Below are positions 9,043 to 17,556 of a DNA stretch of 64,000 nucleotides, one piece after another. Position 1 is the first letter of the stretch. Every line of letters begins with the position of its first letter. The notes under the pieces are model-generated. The model saw nothing but the letters and a program-made list of their open reading frames with translations, did not search any database and was not told the origin of the DNA. Made by a program: the position numbers and the translations under genes. Source of the DNA: Streptomyces olindensis (GTDB taxonomy: Bacteria > Actinomycetota > Actinomycetes > Streptomycetales > Streptomycetaceae); the NCBI GenBank assembly GCA_000696115.1, contig JJOH01000109.1, forward strand, positions 1 through 64,000. The letters are read 5' to 3'.

Positions 9043-9753
9043 GACCACCCGAAAGAGGCACCCCAGTCCGATGTCTCCGCCGTCGCCGCTCTGGACGAGC
9101 CGACCCGCAGGAGGCTGTACGACCACGTCGTGCGCCAGCCGGGCCCGGTCAGCCGCGATGAAGCCGCTGCCGCCCTCGGCCTTGCGCGCCAGACCGCGGC
9201 CTTCCACCTGGACCGCCTGGCGGACGAAGCGCTCCTGGACGTCGTCTACGAGCGGCGCAGCGGCCGCACCGGCCCCGGAGCCGGGCGGCCGGCCAAGCTG
9301 TACAAGCGCTCCGCGAAGCAGGTCACCGTCAGCCTGCCGGAACGGCGCTACGAACTGGCCGGACGGCTCCTCGCCCAGGCCGTGGAGGAGGCCGACACCA
9401 CCGGCGAACCGGTCCGCGCCGTCCTGCACCGCAAGGCCCGGACTCTCGGAGCCCGGCTCGCCGCGCAGGACACGGTGAACGTGTTCGACCTTCTGGAGCG
9501 GTACGGCTTCGAGCCGCGCTTCGACGGTGCGGCGATCGTGCTGGGCAACTGCCCGTTCCACGAACTCGCCCGCGAGCACACCCAGACCGTGTGCGGCATG
9601 AACCTCCACCTGCTCGGCGGCGTCCTCGAAGGGCTGGGTGACGGCACCCTCCAGGCACACCTGTCCCCGAGCCCCGGCCACTGCTGCGTCCGCCTGGAGC
9701 CGGCTCCGTCCTCGCCCTCGTCCGCCACGGCGAACGACGCGACCCGACTGTGA
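9043..9753 (+). CDS. SufR-like (COG2345-type) winged-helix regulator with cysteine-rich C-terminus
   Basis: 236 aa from this GTG (244 aa from GTG 9019). The N-terminal winged helix (LDEPTRRRLYDHVVRQPGPVSRDEAAAALGLARQTAAFHLDRLADEGLL-type) is the DeoR/ArsR-like fold of the SufR group. The C-terminal half carries NC-P-F-H...TVCGM and later GHCC. The pattern is C-X13-C-X29-CC, close to the Fe-S cluster ligands of SufR but apparently missing the third cysteine position. A redox or NO-sensing Fe-S repressor is inferred. The start is uncertain because no clear ribosome site is visible; TACACT at about 9026-9031 could be a -10 element. It is divergent from the DoxX gene across an inverted repeat. Confidence 0.75.
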   Translation, partial: DHPKEAPQSDVSAVAALDEPTRRRLYDHVVRQPGPVSRDEAAAALGLARQTAAFHLDRLADEALLDVVYERRSGRTGPGAGRPAKLYKRSAKQVTVSLPERRYELAGRLLAQAVEEADTTGEPVRAVLHRKARTLGARLAAQDTVNVFDLLERYGFEPRFDGAAIVLGNCPFHELAREHTQTVCGMNLHLLGGVLEGLGDGTLQAHLSPSPGHCCVRLEPAPSSPSSATANDATRL

Positions 9754-9809
9754 CGAGTCCCGCAGCGTCCGGGTCGTATCGTCGAACCGGATCCCGAGGA
9801 GGACTTCGT

Positions 9810-10373
9810 ATGCGCAGAGTGACCTACTCGATGAACGTCTCGCTCGACGGTTACATCGTCGGACCGGACGGCAGCTTCGACTGGACGGCACCCGACGAGG
9901 AGGTCTTCCGCTTCTGGATCGACGACATCCGCGACGTCGGCGTCCACCTGATGGGACGGAAGCTGTACGAGACGATGCTGTACTGGGAGACCGCGGACCA
10001 GGAGCGATCGCTCGACGACGCGGAGCTCGAGTGGGCGGCACTCTGGAACCCGCTCCCGAAGGTGGTGTTCTCCACCACGCTGTCGACGGTCGAGGGCCAC
10101 GCCCGCCTGGCCTCCGGCGGCCTGGCGGAGGAGATCGAGCGGTTGCGAGCCGAGCCGGGGGAGGGCGACATCGCGATCGGCGGCGCGACTCTCGCCGCCG
10201 AGGCGGCCGCGGCGGGCTTGATCGACGAGTACCGGACCATGGTCTACCCGGTCCTCGTCGGCGGTGGCATCCCGTTCTTTGCCCGGGACGAGCGCCGGGT
10301 GGATCTCGATCTCGTCGAGACCCGCACCTTCGGTTCGAGATTCGTCTACCTCCGCTACCGCGTGGCCCGCTAG
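9810..10373 (+). CDS. dihydrofolate reductase-family protein (RibD C-terminal-like)
   Basis: 187 aa. Single RibD-C/DHFR-like domain: MRRVTYSMNVSLDGYIVGPDG at the start, HLMGRKLYETMLYW at ~45, and GDIAIGGATLAAEAAAAGLIDEYRTMVYPVLVGGG near ~125, which is the NADPH-binding part. These stand-alone domains are widespread in actinomycetes and their substrates are generally unknown. The ATG at 9810 is set by GAGGAGG at 9797-9802; an earlier in-frame start at 9750 adds 20 unrelated residues. It lies 56 bp after the SufR-like gene, so co-transcription is possible. Confidence 0.85.
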   Translation: MRRVTYSMNVSLDGYIVGPDGSFDWTAPDEEVFRFWIDDIRDVGVHLMGRKLYETMLYWETADQERSLDDAELEWAALWNPLPKVVFSTTLSTVEGHARLASGGLAEEIERLRAEPGEGDIAIGGATLAAEAAAAGLIDEYRTMVYPVLVGGGIPFFARDERRVDLDLVETRTFGSRFVYLRYRVAR

Positions 10374-10539
10374 CGCGCATCCGCTGGAGGCGGACGTCGA
10401 CTGCCGGTGAACAGCCTGCCTGGCGCCTCGCTCACGACCGCCGCACGCATATTCGTTTGACCCGGCCACGGGTCGAGGCTGCATGGTGGCCCGGCACCAC
10501 CGCTCGTGGTGCCGGCATCCCGAGGAGGCAGCGGCAGCG

Positions 10540-11769
10540 ATGGAGATACGTCCCACCACCGACGAGGATCTCGACGTCTTCGTCGACACGGTCCATGCCG
10601 CGTTCGGGCGCTTCCCGGAAACCCCGGTCGACGGCGGCGGGCTCTGGTGGTCGGCGCTCGAAACGGACCGTTGCCTGCTCGCCCTGACGGCGGACGGGCG
10701 GCCCGTCGGCACCGCCGCCACACACGCCTTCGAGCTCACGCTGCCCGGTGGGACCCTCGTCCCGGCCCCCGGGGTGACCGCCGTCGGCGTCCTTCCCTCG
10801 CACCGGCGCCAGGGCGTCCTCACCGCGATGATGCGTCATCAGCTCGCCGAGTCACGGGCCCGCGGGGAGTTCCTCTCCGTGCTGCTCGCCTCCGAGGCCT
10901 CGATCTACGGCCGGTTCGGCTACGGACCGGCGACCTACACACAGCGGCTGACGGTGCAGCGCCACCGGGCCGCCCTCGCTGCTCCCCGGGCGCGTCGCAC
11001 GACCGACGCACCAGCGACCGGCCCGGACAACGGCTCGATCGACGTGCTGCCCCGCACCCGGTGCGACGAGATCCTGGAAGAGGTCTACGACCGGTACCGC
11101 CGCGCGCAGCCCGGCGCGCTGTCCCGGCCGCACCGCTGGCGGGCCCTGCGCGCGGGGCAGCCCCCGATCTCTCCGGCGCGGCGCTACATCGCCGTCCACC
11201 GCGACACCGACGGCGTCCCGGACGGGTACGCCAGCTACTCCATCGACGACGGCACCTTGGCGGTCGACGAGACCATCGCCGTCGACGACGCCGTCTTCAC
11301 CGCCCTGGCCCGGTTCGTGCTCGGCCACGACCTGGTCTCCCAGGTCGTCTTCCACCACGTCCCGCCCCAGCACCCGCTGCGCCGGCAGCTCGCGGACTTC
11401 CGCGCCGGCGAGGTGAGCGGCGACATGGACTGGCTCTGGGTGCGGCTGCTGGACGTCCCGCGTGCGCTGACCGCGCGCGGCTGGTTCGTGGACGGCGAGC
11501 TCGTCCTCGACGTCGAGGACCCCTTCCTCGGCGAACACGGCCGCTACCTGCTGACCGTCCGGGACGGCACAGCCGACTGCGTCCCGACGGACCGGGAGCC
11601 CGACCTGTCCCTGGACGTGAGCGACCTGGGATCGGTCTACCTCGGCGGAACCGACCCGAGCACGCTCGTGCGTGCCGGACACATCCGGGCCCACCGCCCG
11701 GACGCGGCCCCCCGCGCCGACGCCCTCTTCCGCGCCGACCGCACCCCGCACTGCCTGCACTGGTTCTGA
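10540..11769 (+). CDS. Eis-like GNAT N-acetyltransferase
   Basis: 409 aa, the usual length for the Eis family, which is built as an N-terminal GNAT, a second non-catalytic GNAT-like domain and a C-terminal SCP2-like domain. The acetyl-CoA loop is VTAVGVLPSHRRQGVLTAMM near ~90, and FGYGPATYTQRLTV near ~130 is typical of Eis. The C-terminal DLGSVYLGGTDPSTLVRAGHIRAH is the SCP2-like end. Relatives acetylate amines, including aminoglycosides and proteins; the substrate is not predictable here. The ATG at 10540 follows GAGGAGG at 10522-10528. Confidence 0.88.
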   Translation: MEIRPTTDEDLDVFVDTVHAAFGRFPETPVDGGGLWWSALETDRCLLALTADGRPVGTAATHAFELTLPGGTLVPAPGVTAVGVLPSHRRQGVLTAMMRHQLAESRARGEFLSVLLASEASIYGRFGYGPATYTQRLTVQRHRAALAAPRARRTTDAPATGPDNGSIDVLPRTRCDEILEEVYDRYRRAQPGALSRPHRWRALRAGQPPISPARRYIAVHRDTDGVPDGYASYSIDDGTLAVDETIAVDDAVFTALARFVLGHDLVSQVVFHHVPPQHPLRRQLADFRAGEVSGDMDWLWVRLLDVPRALTARGWFVDGELVLDVEDPFLGEHGRYLLTVRDGTADCVPTDREPDLSLDVSDLGSVYLGGTDPSTLVRAGHIRAHRPDAAPRADALFRADRTPHCLHWF

Positions 11770-11904
11770 CGGGGCGGTGCGTCTCGTCGGCGTCCGCTGC
11801 CGGCTCGACGGTGCCGCCGTCGGAAGCCGGCCGCCCCGGCGATGGCCCGGTCAGGGCGGTCGCGCCGCACCGAGGGCCGCGGCGGCAGGAGCCCGGCGCG
11901 ACCG

Positions 11905-13050
11905 TCAGCGACGCAGACGGGCGTTGAGCCGGGCGGCCTGCCGCGTCAGATGCCGGCGCTCGGTGAGGCTGGGTGCCTGCTGGGCCGCCTCGGCATACAA
12001 CCGTGCCGCCGCCGCGAGGTCGCCGTCGCGCTCGTGGAGGTACGCGGCCACCGCGGTGTGGCGGGGCAGTGCGGCGTCCAGCGCCGCGAGCGCCGCCAGC
12101 CCGGCCCGCGGCCCGTCGGCCTCGCCGACCGCCACCGCCCGGTTGAGGCGGACGACAGGGCTGTCGGTCAGCCGCACCAGCTCGTCGTACCACTCGACGA
12201 TCTGCACCCAGTCGGTCTCCTCGGCTCTCGGCGCGTCGGCGTGGAGTGCGGCGATGGCCGCCTGGGCCTGGAACTCGCCCAGCCGGTCGCGGGCCAGGGC
12301 CGCCTGCAGGATCGCCACGCCTTCGGCGATCAACTCGGTGTCCCACCGGCCGCGGTCCTGCTCGGCGAGCGGCACCAGACTGCCGTCGGGCCCGGTCCGG
12401 GCGGCACGCCGGGCGTGGTGCAGCAGCATGAGGGCGAGCAGCCCCGCCACCTCGGGGTGGTCGATGGCGGCCGCGAGCTGCCGGGTGAGCCGGATCGCCT
12501 CGGCGGCGAGGTCGACGTCACCGGAGTAGCCCTCGTTGAAGACCAGGTAGAGGACGCGCAGCACCGTGCCGACATCGCCGGGCCGATCGAACCGCACCCC
12601 GGCCAGCGTGCGCTTGGCCCGGCTGATCCGCTGGGCCATCGTTGCCTCGGGCACCAGGTAGGCCCGGGCGATCTGGCGGGTGGTGAGCCCGCCGACCGCG
12701 CGGAGGGTGAGCGCGGTGGCGGAGGACGACGTCAGCGACGGATGGGCGCACAGGAAGTAGAGCCTGAGCGTGTCGTCCGACGACGGCGTGGGCCCGGGCG
12801 CCGGCCCTTGTATGACGAGGTCCTCGCGGCGGCGGCGCGCGGCGTCCGCCCGGGCCTGGTCGAGGAACTTGCGCCAGGCCACGGTGACCAGCCAGCCCTT
12901 CGCGTCCCGTGGCGGGTCGGCCGGCCAGACGCGCAGCGCCTCGACCAGCGCCTCCTGCACGGCGTCCTCGGCCGCCGCGAAGTCGGCTCCGCGGCGGACG
13001 AGGAGGGCGAGGACGCCGGGTGTGAGGCTGCGGAGCAGGGCCTCGTCCAT
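11905..13050 (-). CDS. ECF-type RNA polymerase sigma factor, ECF42-like with C-terminal extension
   Basis: 381 aa. The sigma-2 region (AAEDAVQEALVEALRVWP...PRDAKGWLVTVAWRKFLD) and the sigma-4 region (TTRQIARAYLVPEATMAQRISRAKRTL) occupy the first ~185 residues. The rest is a long TPR-like helical extension (YLVFNEGYSGDVDLAAEAIRLTRQL, then LNRAVAVGEADGPRAGL) typical of ECF42. That group has no anti-sigma factor and is genetically linked to small DGPF/YCII proteins, and such a gene lies immediately upstream here. The ATG at 13050 is preferred (GGAGTGA upstream) over a GTG at 13062 that overlaps the upstream stop. Translational coupling with the DGPF gene is likely. Confidence 0.9.
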   Translation of the reverse strand: MDEALLRSLTPGVLALLVRRGADFAAAEDAVQEALVEALRVWPADPPRDAKGWLVTVAWRKFLDQARADAARRRREDLVIQGPAPGPTPSSDDTLRLYFLCAHPSLTSSSATALTLRAVGGLTTRQIARAYLVPEATMAQRISRAKRTLAGVRFDRPGDVGTVLRVLYLVFNEGYSGDVDLAAEAIRLTRQLAAAIDHPEVAGLLALMLLHHARRAARTGPDGSLVPLAEQDRGRWDTELIAEGVAILQAALARDRLGEFQAQAAIAALHADAPRAEETDWVQIVEWYDELVRLTDSPVVRLNRAVAVGEADGPRAGLAALAALDAALPRHTAVAAYLHERDGDLAAAARLYAEAAQQAPSLTERRHLTRQAARLNARLRR

Positions 13051-13058
13051 CGGTGAGG

Positions 13059-13466
13059 TCACTCCGTGATGGTGGGCGCGGTGCCGTAGAAGGGACGCAC
13101 CTCGAGCCACTCGTGGATCGGCTTCCCGCCCGCCCCGGGAGCGGCCGACAGCTCCCCGGCCAGCTCGACGGCGCGCTCGTAGCTGTCGACGTCGATCACC
13201 ATCCAGCCGGCGATGAGGTCCTTGGTCTCGGCGAACGGGCCGTCGGTGACCGGCGGGCGCCCCTCACCGTCGTAGCGGACCCAGGCACCCTCGGGGGCGA
13301 GCGCCTGGCTGTCGACGTACTCGCCGGTCTTCTCCAGCCGGGCCGCGAAGTCGTTCATGTACTGCATGTGCGCCGAGATCTCCTCGGGCGTCCACTGATC
13401 CATGGGCACGTCGTTGACGGCCGCCGGAGCTCCCCGGTAGTGCTTGAGCAGCAGGTACTTGGCCAT
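13059..13466 (-). CDS. YCII/DGPF-domain protein, partner of ECF42 sigma factor
   Basis: 135 aa. YCII-related alpha/beta barrel protein with the hallmark VTDGPFAETKDLIAGWMVIDVDSYERAVELA near residue ~75 and an N-terminal MAKYLLLKHYRG. ATG 13466 is preceded by CAGGAGAC. It is the first gene of a two-gene unit with the ECF42 sigma factor. In that sigma group DGPF proteins are usually targets and neighbours; their molecular role is not established. Confidence 0.88.
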   Translation of the reverse strand: MAKYLLLKHYRGAPAAVNDVPMDQWTPEEISAHMQYMNDFAARLEKTGEYVDSQALAPEGAWVRYDGEGRPPVTDGPFAETKDLIAGWMVIDVDSYERAVELAGELSAAPGAGGKPIHEWLEVRPFYGTAPTITE

Positions 13467-13644
13467 TTTTCTCGTCTCCTGGGTGCTGGTGCGGCCCATT
13501 GTGGTCGCGTTCACCCCGGGGACGAAGCAGGCCACGGGTTCTCGACATCGCCGCCCGAGATTGTTTCGGCGGCTGGTTCCGCCGATGAGTTCACCGTCCT
13601 CGAACGGTCCACCCAGCGATACGACCGTTCTCGACAGGAGTGCC

Positions 13645-14013
13645 ATGTCCACCATCCAGCCGGTGATCCTGACGGCCGACCAGGACGTCCTGCTCGCCTT
13701 CTACACGAAACTGTTCGGCGCCGAGGAGATCTTCCGGGTACCGGCGGAAGGCCCGGCCTTCTACCTCGGCCTGCGCATCGGCGACACCGACCTCGGGCTG
13801 GTGGCCAAGGCGGATCCGGGGACGGGAGCCGCGCCACGCATCCTGCTCAGCATCGCAGTCGACGACGTCGACGAGACGCTCAGCCGGGTGACGGCGCTGG
13901 GCGGCACGGTCCGCAGCGACCCCACCGACATGCCGTGGGGACAACGCGTCGCCCACATCTTCGACCCCGAGGGCAACCCGGTGAACCTCACTCAGCCGAC
14001 CCCGGCCCGGTGA
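13645..14013 (+). CDS. VOC/glyoxalase-fold protein
   Basis: 122 aa. Two beta-alpha-beta-beta-beta repeats of the vicinal-oxygen-chelate fold: VILTADQDVLLAFYTKLFGAEE at the start and LLSIAVDDVDETLSRVTALGGTV then HIFDPEGNPVNLTQP at the end. The terminal DPEGN motif normally contributes a metal ligand or substrate contact. ACAGGAG at 13634-13640 sets the ATG at 13645. It is divergent from the DGPF/ECF42 pair; co-regulation is possible but no shared motif was found. Substrate unknown. Confidence 0.85.
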   Translation: MSTIQPVILTADQDVLLAFYTKLFGAEEIFRVPAEGPAFYLGLRIGDTDLGLVAKADPGTGAAPRILLSIAVDDVDETLSRVTALGGTVRSDPTDMPWGQRVAHIFDPEGNPVNLTQPTPAR

Positions 14014-14062
14014 CGCGGGGCAGGGGGCAGGCGCTGAGCAGCTCAGGGCCGCCGAGGGCCGG

Positions 14063-15883
14063 TCACCACTCGCCGCTGCCCACCAGGTAGGCGATGCCGG
14101 CGAGGACCGCCAGGACCAGCGCCGGGATGGCCACACCCTTGGCGATGGAGGTCAGTGTGTGCGTCCGGCCTGCGGCCTGTCTGGTGTAGCGCTCGCGCCG
14201 TGCAGAGAGATCGTGCCGGGCGAGCGCGCCGGTGATGAGCGCTGCCGCGCCGGTGACCAGACACACGGTGAGGGAGGTGAGCGCTCCGTGGGCGCGGATG
14301 TTGTCCTCGATGTTGCCGGAGACCCCTTCGCTGCTGCGTTCCATGATGGCGGCCACCGCGCCTTCGATGGCCAGCACGAGGGTGATGAGTGCGGTGACAG
14401 CGAGGGCGAGCGCGGCGCCGGCGAGGACGGGAGCGTGGCGGGGCGGGGGCGGTCGGTCCTCTCCCGCATGGCCTGTGGTGACCCTGGGTGGCCGTGCGGG
14501 ACGCGGCGGGGTCTTCGACTGGCCGATGACCGCCGCGTGCCCCGCGCCGGCCGAGCCGCGCCCGGGCTCCGCCGAGCCGTTCGAGGGGCGGGGTGCGGAT
14601 CCTGCGGAGCCCGCCCCTCGAACGGCCGGGGTGATCACCGCCTCGACGTGGATGACGGACTCGTCGGCCACGCCCTTGAGCGCGATGTCGCCGGACAGGC
14701 GTCCTTCGGTGGTCGTGTCGATGTGGACCTCCAGGCCGCTGGGGGTCGGGTCGACTCGTATCCATGTCTGTTTGGGCTGGGCCACGCAGTGACGGGCCAG
14801 GGGCGGGCCGTGCATGGTCACGGATTGCTTAGGTGAGGCTGAGCCTTTCGGCACCTGACCGAAGTCCAGGTGGTCCGGGGTCGGTTTCAGGCGGATCTCG
14901 CTCAGGACTTCGGATGCCAGAGCGGCGATCTGCTCGACGTCGTTGCGCGCGACTTCCTCCAGATGCTGACGCGCTCCCTCGGCCAGGGGCAGCTCGGGGT
15001 GCCGCAGTCGCTTGTGCAGTTCCAGGACCGCGCCTTGCCGCTCCAGGAACGCGTCGCTGTTCAGAGCGGCCTTCAGGGAAGGGGGCGAGGGGAGGGCGAC
15101 GATTTTGATGCGGCCGTGCCGACTGTGCGCCAGATGCAGCTCCCCGTGGAGTTCGGCTGCCTTCTTGGGCCTCTGGTGGGGGTTCTGCTCTCGTACGTGT
15201 CTGTAGACGTACTCGTACAGGTCGTCCAGCGAGACCTTGCCGTCCGCGTCGATGTCGGCTTCGCCGGTTTCGAGCCCTTGGACCACGGCGTGGGTGAACA
15301 CAGAAGGCCGGGGCGCGGAGTTCTCGGTGAGCCGGTTGTCCTCGAAGGCGTACTCCATCGAATCGGAGGCGGTGATGACGGCCCAGCCCCGTCCGCTGTC
15401 GGGTTCGTCCTTCGCGAACGACTCGAGGACGTTGACGTCTCCCGAAGCACGCACCGAGGCCGAGCCTTTGGAGAAGGCACCGCCGTAGCAGCAGTCGAGG
15501 AAGAGGACGGTGCGGCCTGCCCGGGTGGTCGCCATGCAGCTGCGGACGAACTGGGAGGGGACGGCCGTGGCGGCCAGCAGCGGGGGTTCGGTGTCGCTGG
15601 CGGCGAAGTACAGTTCGCCGGATTCGCTTTTGAGGCCGTGGCAGGAGAAGTGCAGCAGGAGCGTGTCGGCGCGGGTGCGCTCGTTGAAGAACCGCTGGAT
15701 GCGCCGGCGCATGAGGTCGGCCGACGCGTTGTGCACGACCTCCACCTCGAAGTCGCCTATCTGCGGGTCGTGCAGCACTTTCTCGAGGGCTGCGGCGTCC
15801 TGGGCCGGGGCGTTGAGTTTCCTGAGTCCTTGGTCGGTGTAGCGGTCGTTGGCGATGATCAAAGCATGTCTGGAAGCGGTCAT
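14063..15883 (-). CDS. caspase-like protease (EACC1-associated type) with C-terminal membrane helices
   Basis: 606 aa. Residues ~1-260 form a C14 caspase-hemoglobinase fold beginning RHALIIANDRYTD. The catalytic dyad is visible as His82 in HFSCHG and Cys132 in FLDCCYGG. An EF-hand-like acidic stretch (ADIDADGKVSLDDLYEYVY) lies at ~215. Residues ~345-425 look like an Ig/ASH-type beta domain (LDFGQVPKGSASPKQSVTM...). A Pro/Ser-rich linker follows, then three hydrophobic helices at about 480-505, 525-550 and 580-605 that tether the protein to the membrane. Its ATG overlaps the stop of the EACC1 gene (ATGA). Caspases paired with EACC1 are predicted effectors of regulated cell-death or immune systems; the trigger and target are unknown. 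Confidence 0.88.
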   Translation of the reverse strand: MTASRHALIIANDRYTDQGLRKLNAPAQDAAALEKVLHDPQIGDFEVEVVHNASADLMRRRIQRFFNERTRADTLLLHFSCHGLKSESGELYFAASDTEPPLLAATAVPSQFVRSCMATTRAGRTVLFLDCCYGGAFSKGSASVRASGDVNVLESFAKDEPDSGRGWAVITASDSMEYAFEDNRLTENSAPRPSVFTHAVVQGLETGEADIDADGKVSLDDLYEYVYRHVREQNPHQRPKKAAELHGELHLAHSRHGRIKIVALPSPPSLKAALNSDAFLERQGAVLELHKRLRHPELPLAEGARQHLEEVARNDVEQIAALASEVLSEIRLKPTPDHLDFGQVPKGSASPKQSVTMHGPPLARHCVAQPKQTWIRVDPTPSGLEVHIDTTTEGRLSGDIALKGVADESVIHVEAVITPAVRGAGSAGSAPRPSNGSAEPGRGSAGAGHAAVIGQSKTPPRPARPPRVTTGHAGEDRPPPPRHAPVLAGAALALAVTALITLVLAIEGAVAAIMERSSEGVSGNIEDNIRAHGALTSLTVCLVTGAAALITGALARHDLSARRERYTRQAAGRTHTLTSIAKGVAIPALVLAVLAGIAYLVGSGEW

Positions 15884-16272
15884 GGTTCGGCTCCAGCCGG
15901 GGAGTGGCGCTGGGTGAAGATCCTGATCGCTTCCGCGACCTGTTCGTCGGTTGCCTCGGATATCTCCAGGACGTCGTCGCCCATCTGCAGGTGCAGGGAC
16001 GGCTGCGAGTCATGGCGGCGGCCCAGCCAGGACCGGATGACGGTGATGACCTGGTTCAGGGCGGTTGCCGAGCTGCCCAGGGTCACGAGCAGGGCGCCGA
16101 TCTGCGTGACGTCCACGGCTCGTGCTCCGGGCGGGGCCTCGCCGCCGGGGAGGGCCGTGACGTCGGCGACGTCGAGTTCGAGGAGTTCCTCGCGCAGGTA
16201 GCCGGTCAGCTCGGCGACGCGCTCGGCTTCCGCGTCCTGTTCGGTGAGGAGGATGCGCAGCGTGTTCTCCAC
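15880..16272 (-). CDS. effector-associated constant component EACC1-like protein
   Basis: 130 aa. Small alpha/beta protein starting MENTLRILLTEQDAEAERVAELTGYLREELLELDV, with a central ARAVDVTQIGALLVTLG helix-rich part, a single amphipathic/hydrophobic helix (TALNQVITVIRSWLG) and a final beta strand pair (SLHLQMGDDVLEIS). This layout matches EACC1, the constant partner found beside variable effectors (caspases, trypsins and others) in actinobacterial conflict loci. The GTG start has AAGGGG upstream. It is the first gene of the pair. A small palindrome, CTGTA-TG-TACAG, lies at 16335-16346 upstream and might be regulatory (weak). No NTPase component was found next to it. Confidence 0.8.
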   Translation of the reverse strand: MENTLRILLTEQDAEAERVAELTGYLREELLELDVADVTALPGGEAPPGARAVDVTQIGALLVTLGSSATALNQVITVIRSWLGRRHDSQPSLHLQMGDDVLEISEATDEQVAEAIRIFTQRHSPAGAEP

Positions 16273-16469
16273 CGGTCAGCCCCTTTTTTCTTGCTCGTCG
16301 GGGCGCAGAGTCGCTGTGTCGGTGGGCTCTACGTCTGTATGTACAGTTTCTGCTGCTCACAGCGGGGTGGCAAGTCGCCCCAGCCGGAATGAATGTGACG
16401 GTTCAACGTTCCACGGCGCGACGAGTCCGCCGTGGGCGTGAGGCATCACGCCCCCATAGCCTCTTCCCC

Positions 16470-17426
16470 ATGCCGTCCTCCCGCCTCCACCGCGTCGCCG
16501 TCCTCGTGCTCGAGGGCGCAAAGCCACTCGACGTCGGCATTCCCGCGCAGGTCTTCACGACCCGCGCGAGCATGCCGTACGAGGTGAGGGTGTGCGGGGC
16601 GACACCCGGCCTCGTCACCGGCGGCGACGGCCTGTCCTACTCCGTCGCCCACGGTCTGGACGCGCTGGCCTGGGCCGACATCGTCTTCGTTCCCGGCTAC
16701 CGGCACCCGGACCGCGACGACCCGCCGCAGCCCGTCGCCGACGCGCTGCTCGCCGCCCACGCCCGGGGCGCACGGCTCGCCGCCATCTCCACCGGCGCCT
16801 TCGCACTCGCCGCCACAGGCCTGCTCGACGGCAGACGCGCCACCACGCACTGGCACTACACCCGCGCGCTGAAAGCCAGACACCCGCGCATCCAGGTCGA
16901 CGAGAACGTCCTGTTCGTCGACGAGGGCAGCGTGCTCACCTCGGCCGGCGCAGCCTCCGGCATCGACCTGTGCCTGCACATCCTGCGCGGCGACCTCGGA
17001 GTGGCCGCCTCGAACCACGCCGCCCGCCGCTTGGTCGCAGCCCCCTACCGCAGCGGCGGCCAGGCCCAGTACGTGCCACGCAGCGTCCCCGAACCGCTCG
17101 GCGAGCGCTTCGGCGCCACCCGAGAGTGGGCACTGCACCGGCTCGGCGAACCCCTCACCCTCGACCTGCTGGCGCAGCAGGCCGGGGTGTCGGCGCGCAC
17201 GTTCTCCCGCCGCTTCGTCGAGGAGACCGGCTACACGCCCATGCAGTGGGTGATGCGCGCCCGCGTCGACCTCGCCCGCGAACTGCTGGAGCGCTCCGAG
17301 CGCAGCGTCGAACAGATCGCCGCCGACGTCGGCCTCGGCACCGGCGCGAACCTGCGGCTGCACTTCCAGCGCATCCTGGGCACCACCCCGAGCGAGTACC
17401 GACGCACCTTCACCCGCGGCGAATAG
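16470..17426 (+). CDS. GlxA-type transcriptional regulator (DJ-1/PfpI domain plus AraC HTH)
   Basis: 318 aa. The N-terminal ~180 residues are a DJ-1/PfpI-like amidotransferase fold (HRVAVLVLEGAKPLDVGIPAQVF). The usual elbow cysteine is replaced (AISTGAFALAATGLLDGRRATTHW has Thr-Gly rather than Cys), as in most GlxA regulators, so a sensory rather than catalytic role is expected. The C-terminal ~100 residues form an AraC double HTH (LDLLAQQAGVSARTFSRRFVEETGYTPMQWV, then VEQIAADVGLGTGANLRLHFQRILGTTPSEYRR). ATG 16470 is chosen because upstream in-frame codons (from 16389) show no homology. GAPDH follows on the same strand after 130 bp. Confidence 0.88.
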   Translation: MPSSRLHRVAVLVLEGAKPLDVGIPAQVFTTRASMPYEVRVCGATPGLVTGGDGLSYSVAHGLDALAWADIVFVPGYRHPDRDDPPQPVADALLAAHARGARLAAISTGAFALAATGLLDGRRATTHWHYTRALKARHPRIQVDENVLFVDEGSVLTSAGAASGIDLCLHILRGDLGVAASNHAARRLVAAPYRSGGQAQYVPRSVPEPLGERFGATREWALHRLGEPLTLDLLAQQAGVSARTFSRRFVEETGYTPMQWVMRARVDLARELLERSERSVEQIAADVGLGTGANLRLHFQRILGTTPSEYRRTFTRGE

Positions 17427-17556
17427 CCGTCGCGAATTGCCGTCGCGAACAGCCGTGACGAGAGTGGCGAGATCCTTTTGAACCGTGGCGATGGCGCCAC
17501 TGTCGGCGGCGCGGCCCGCGCGCGAGCCTGAGGGCGAAGGGAAGGGGACATCACCT

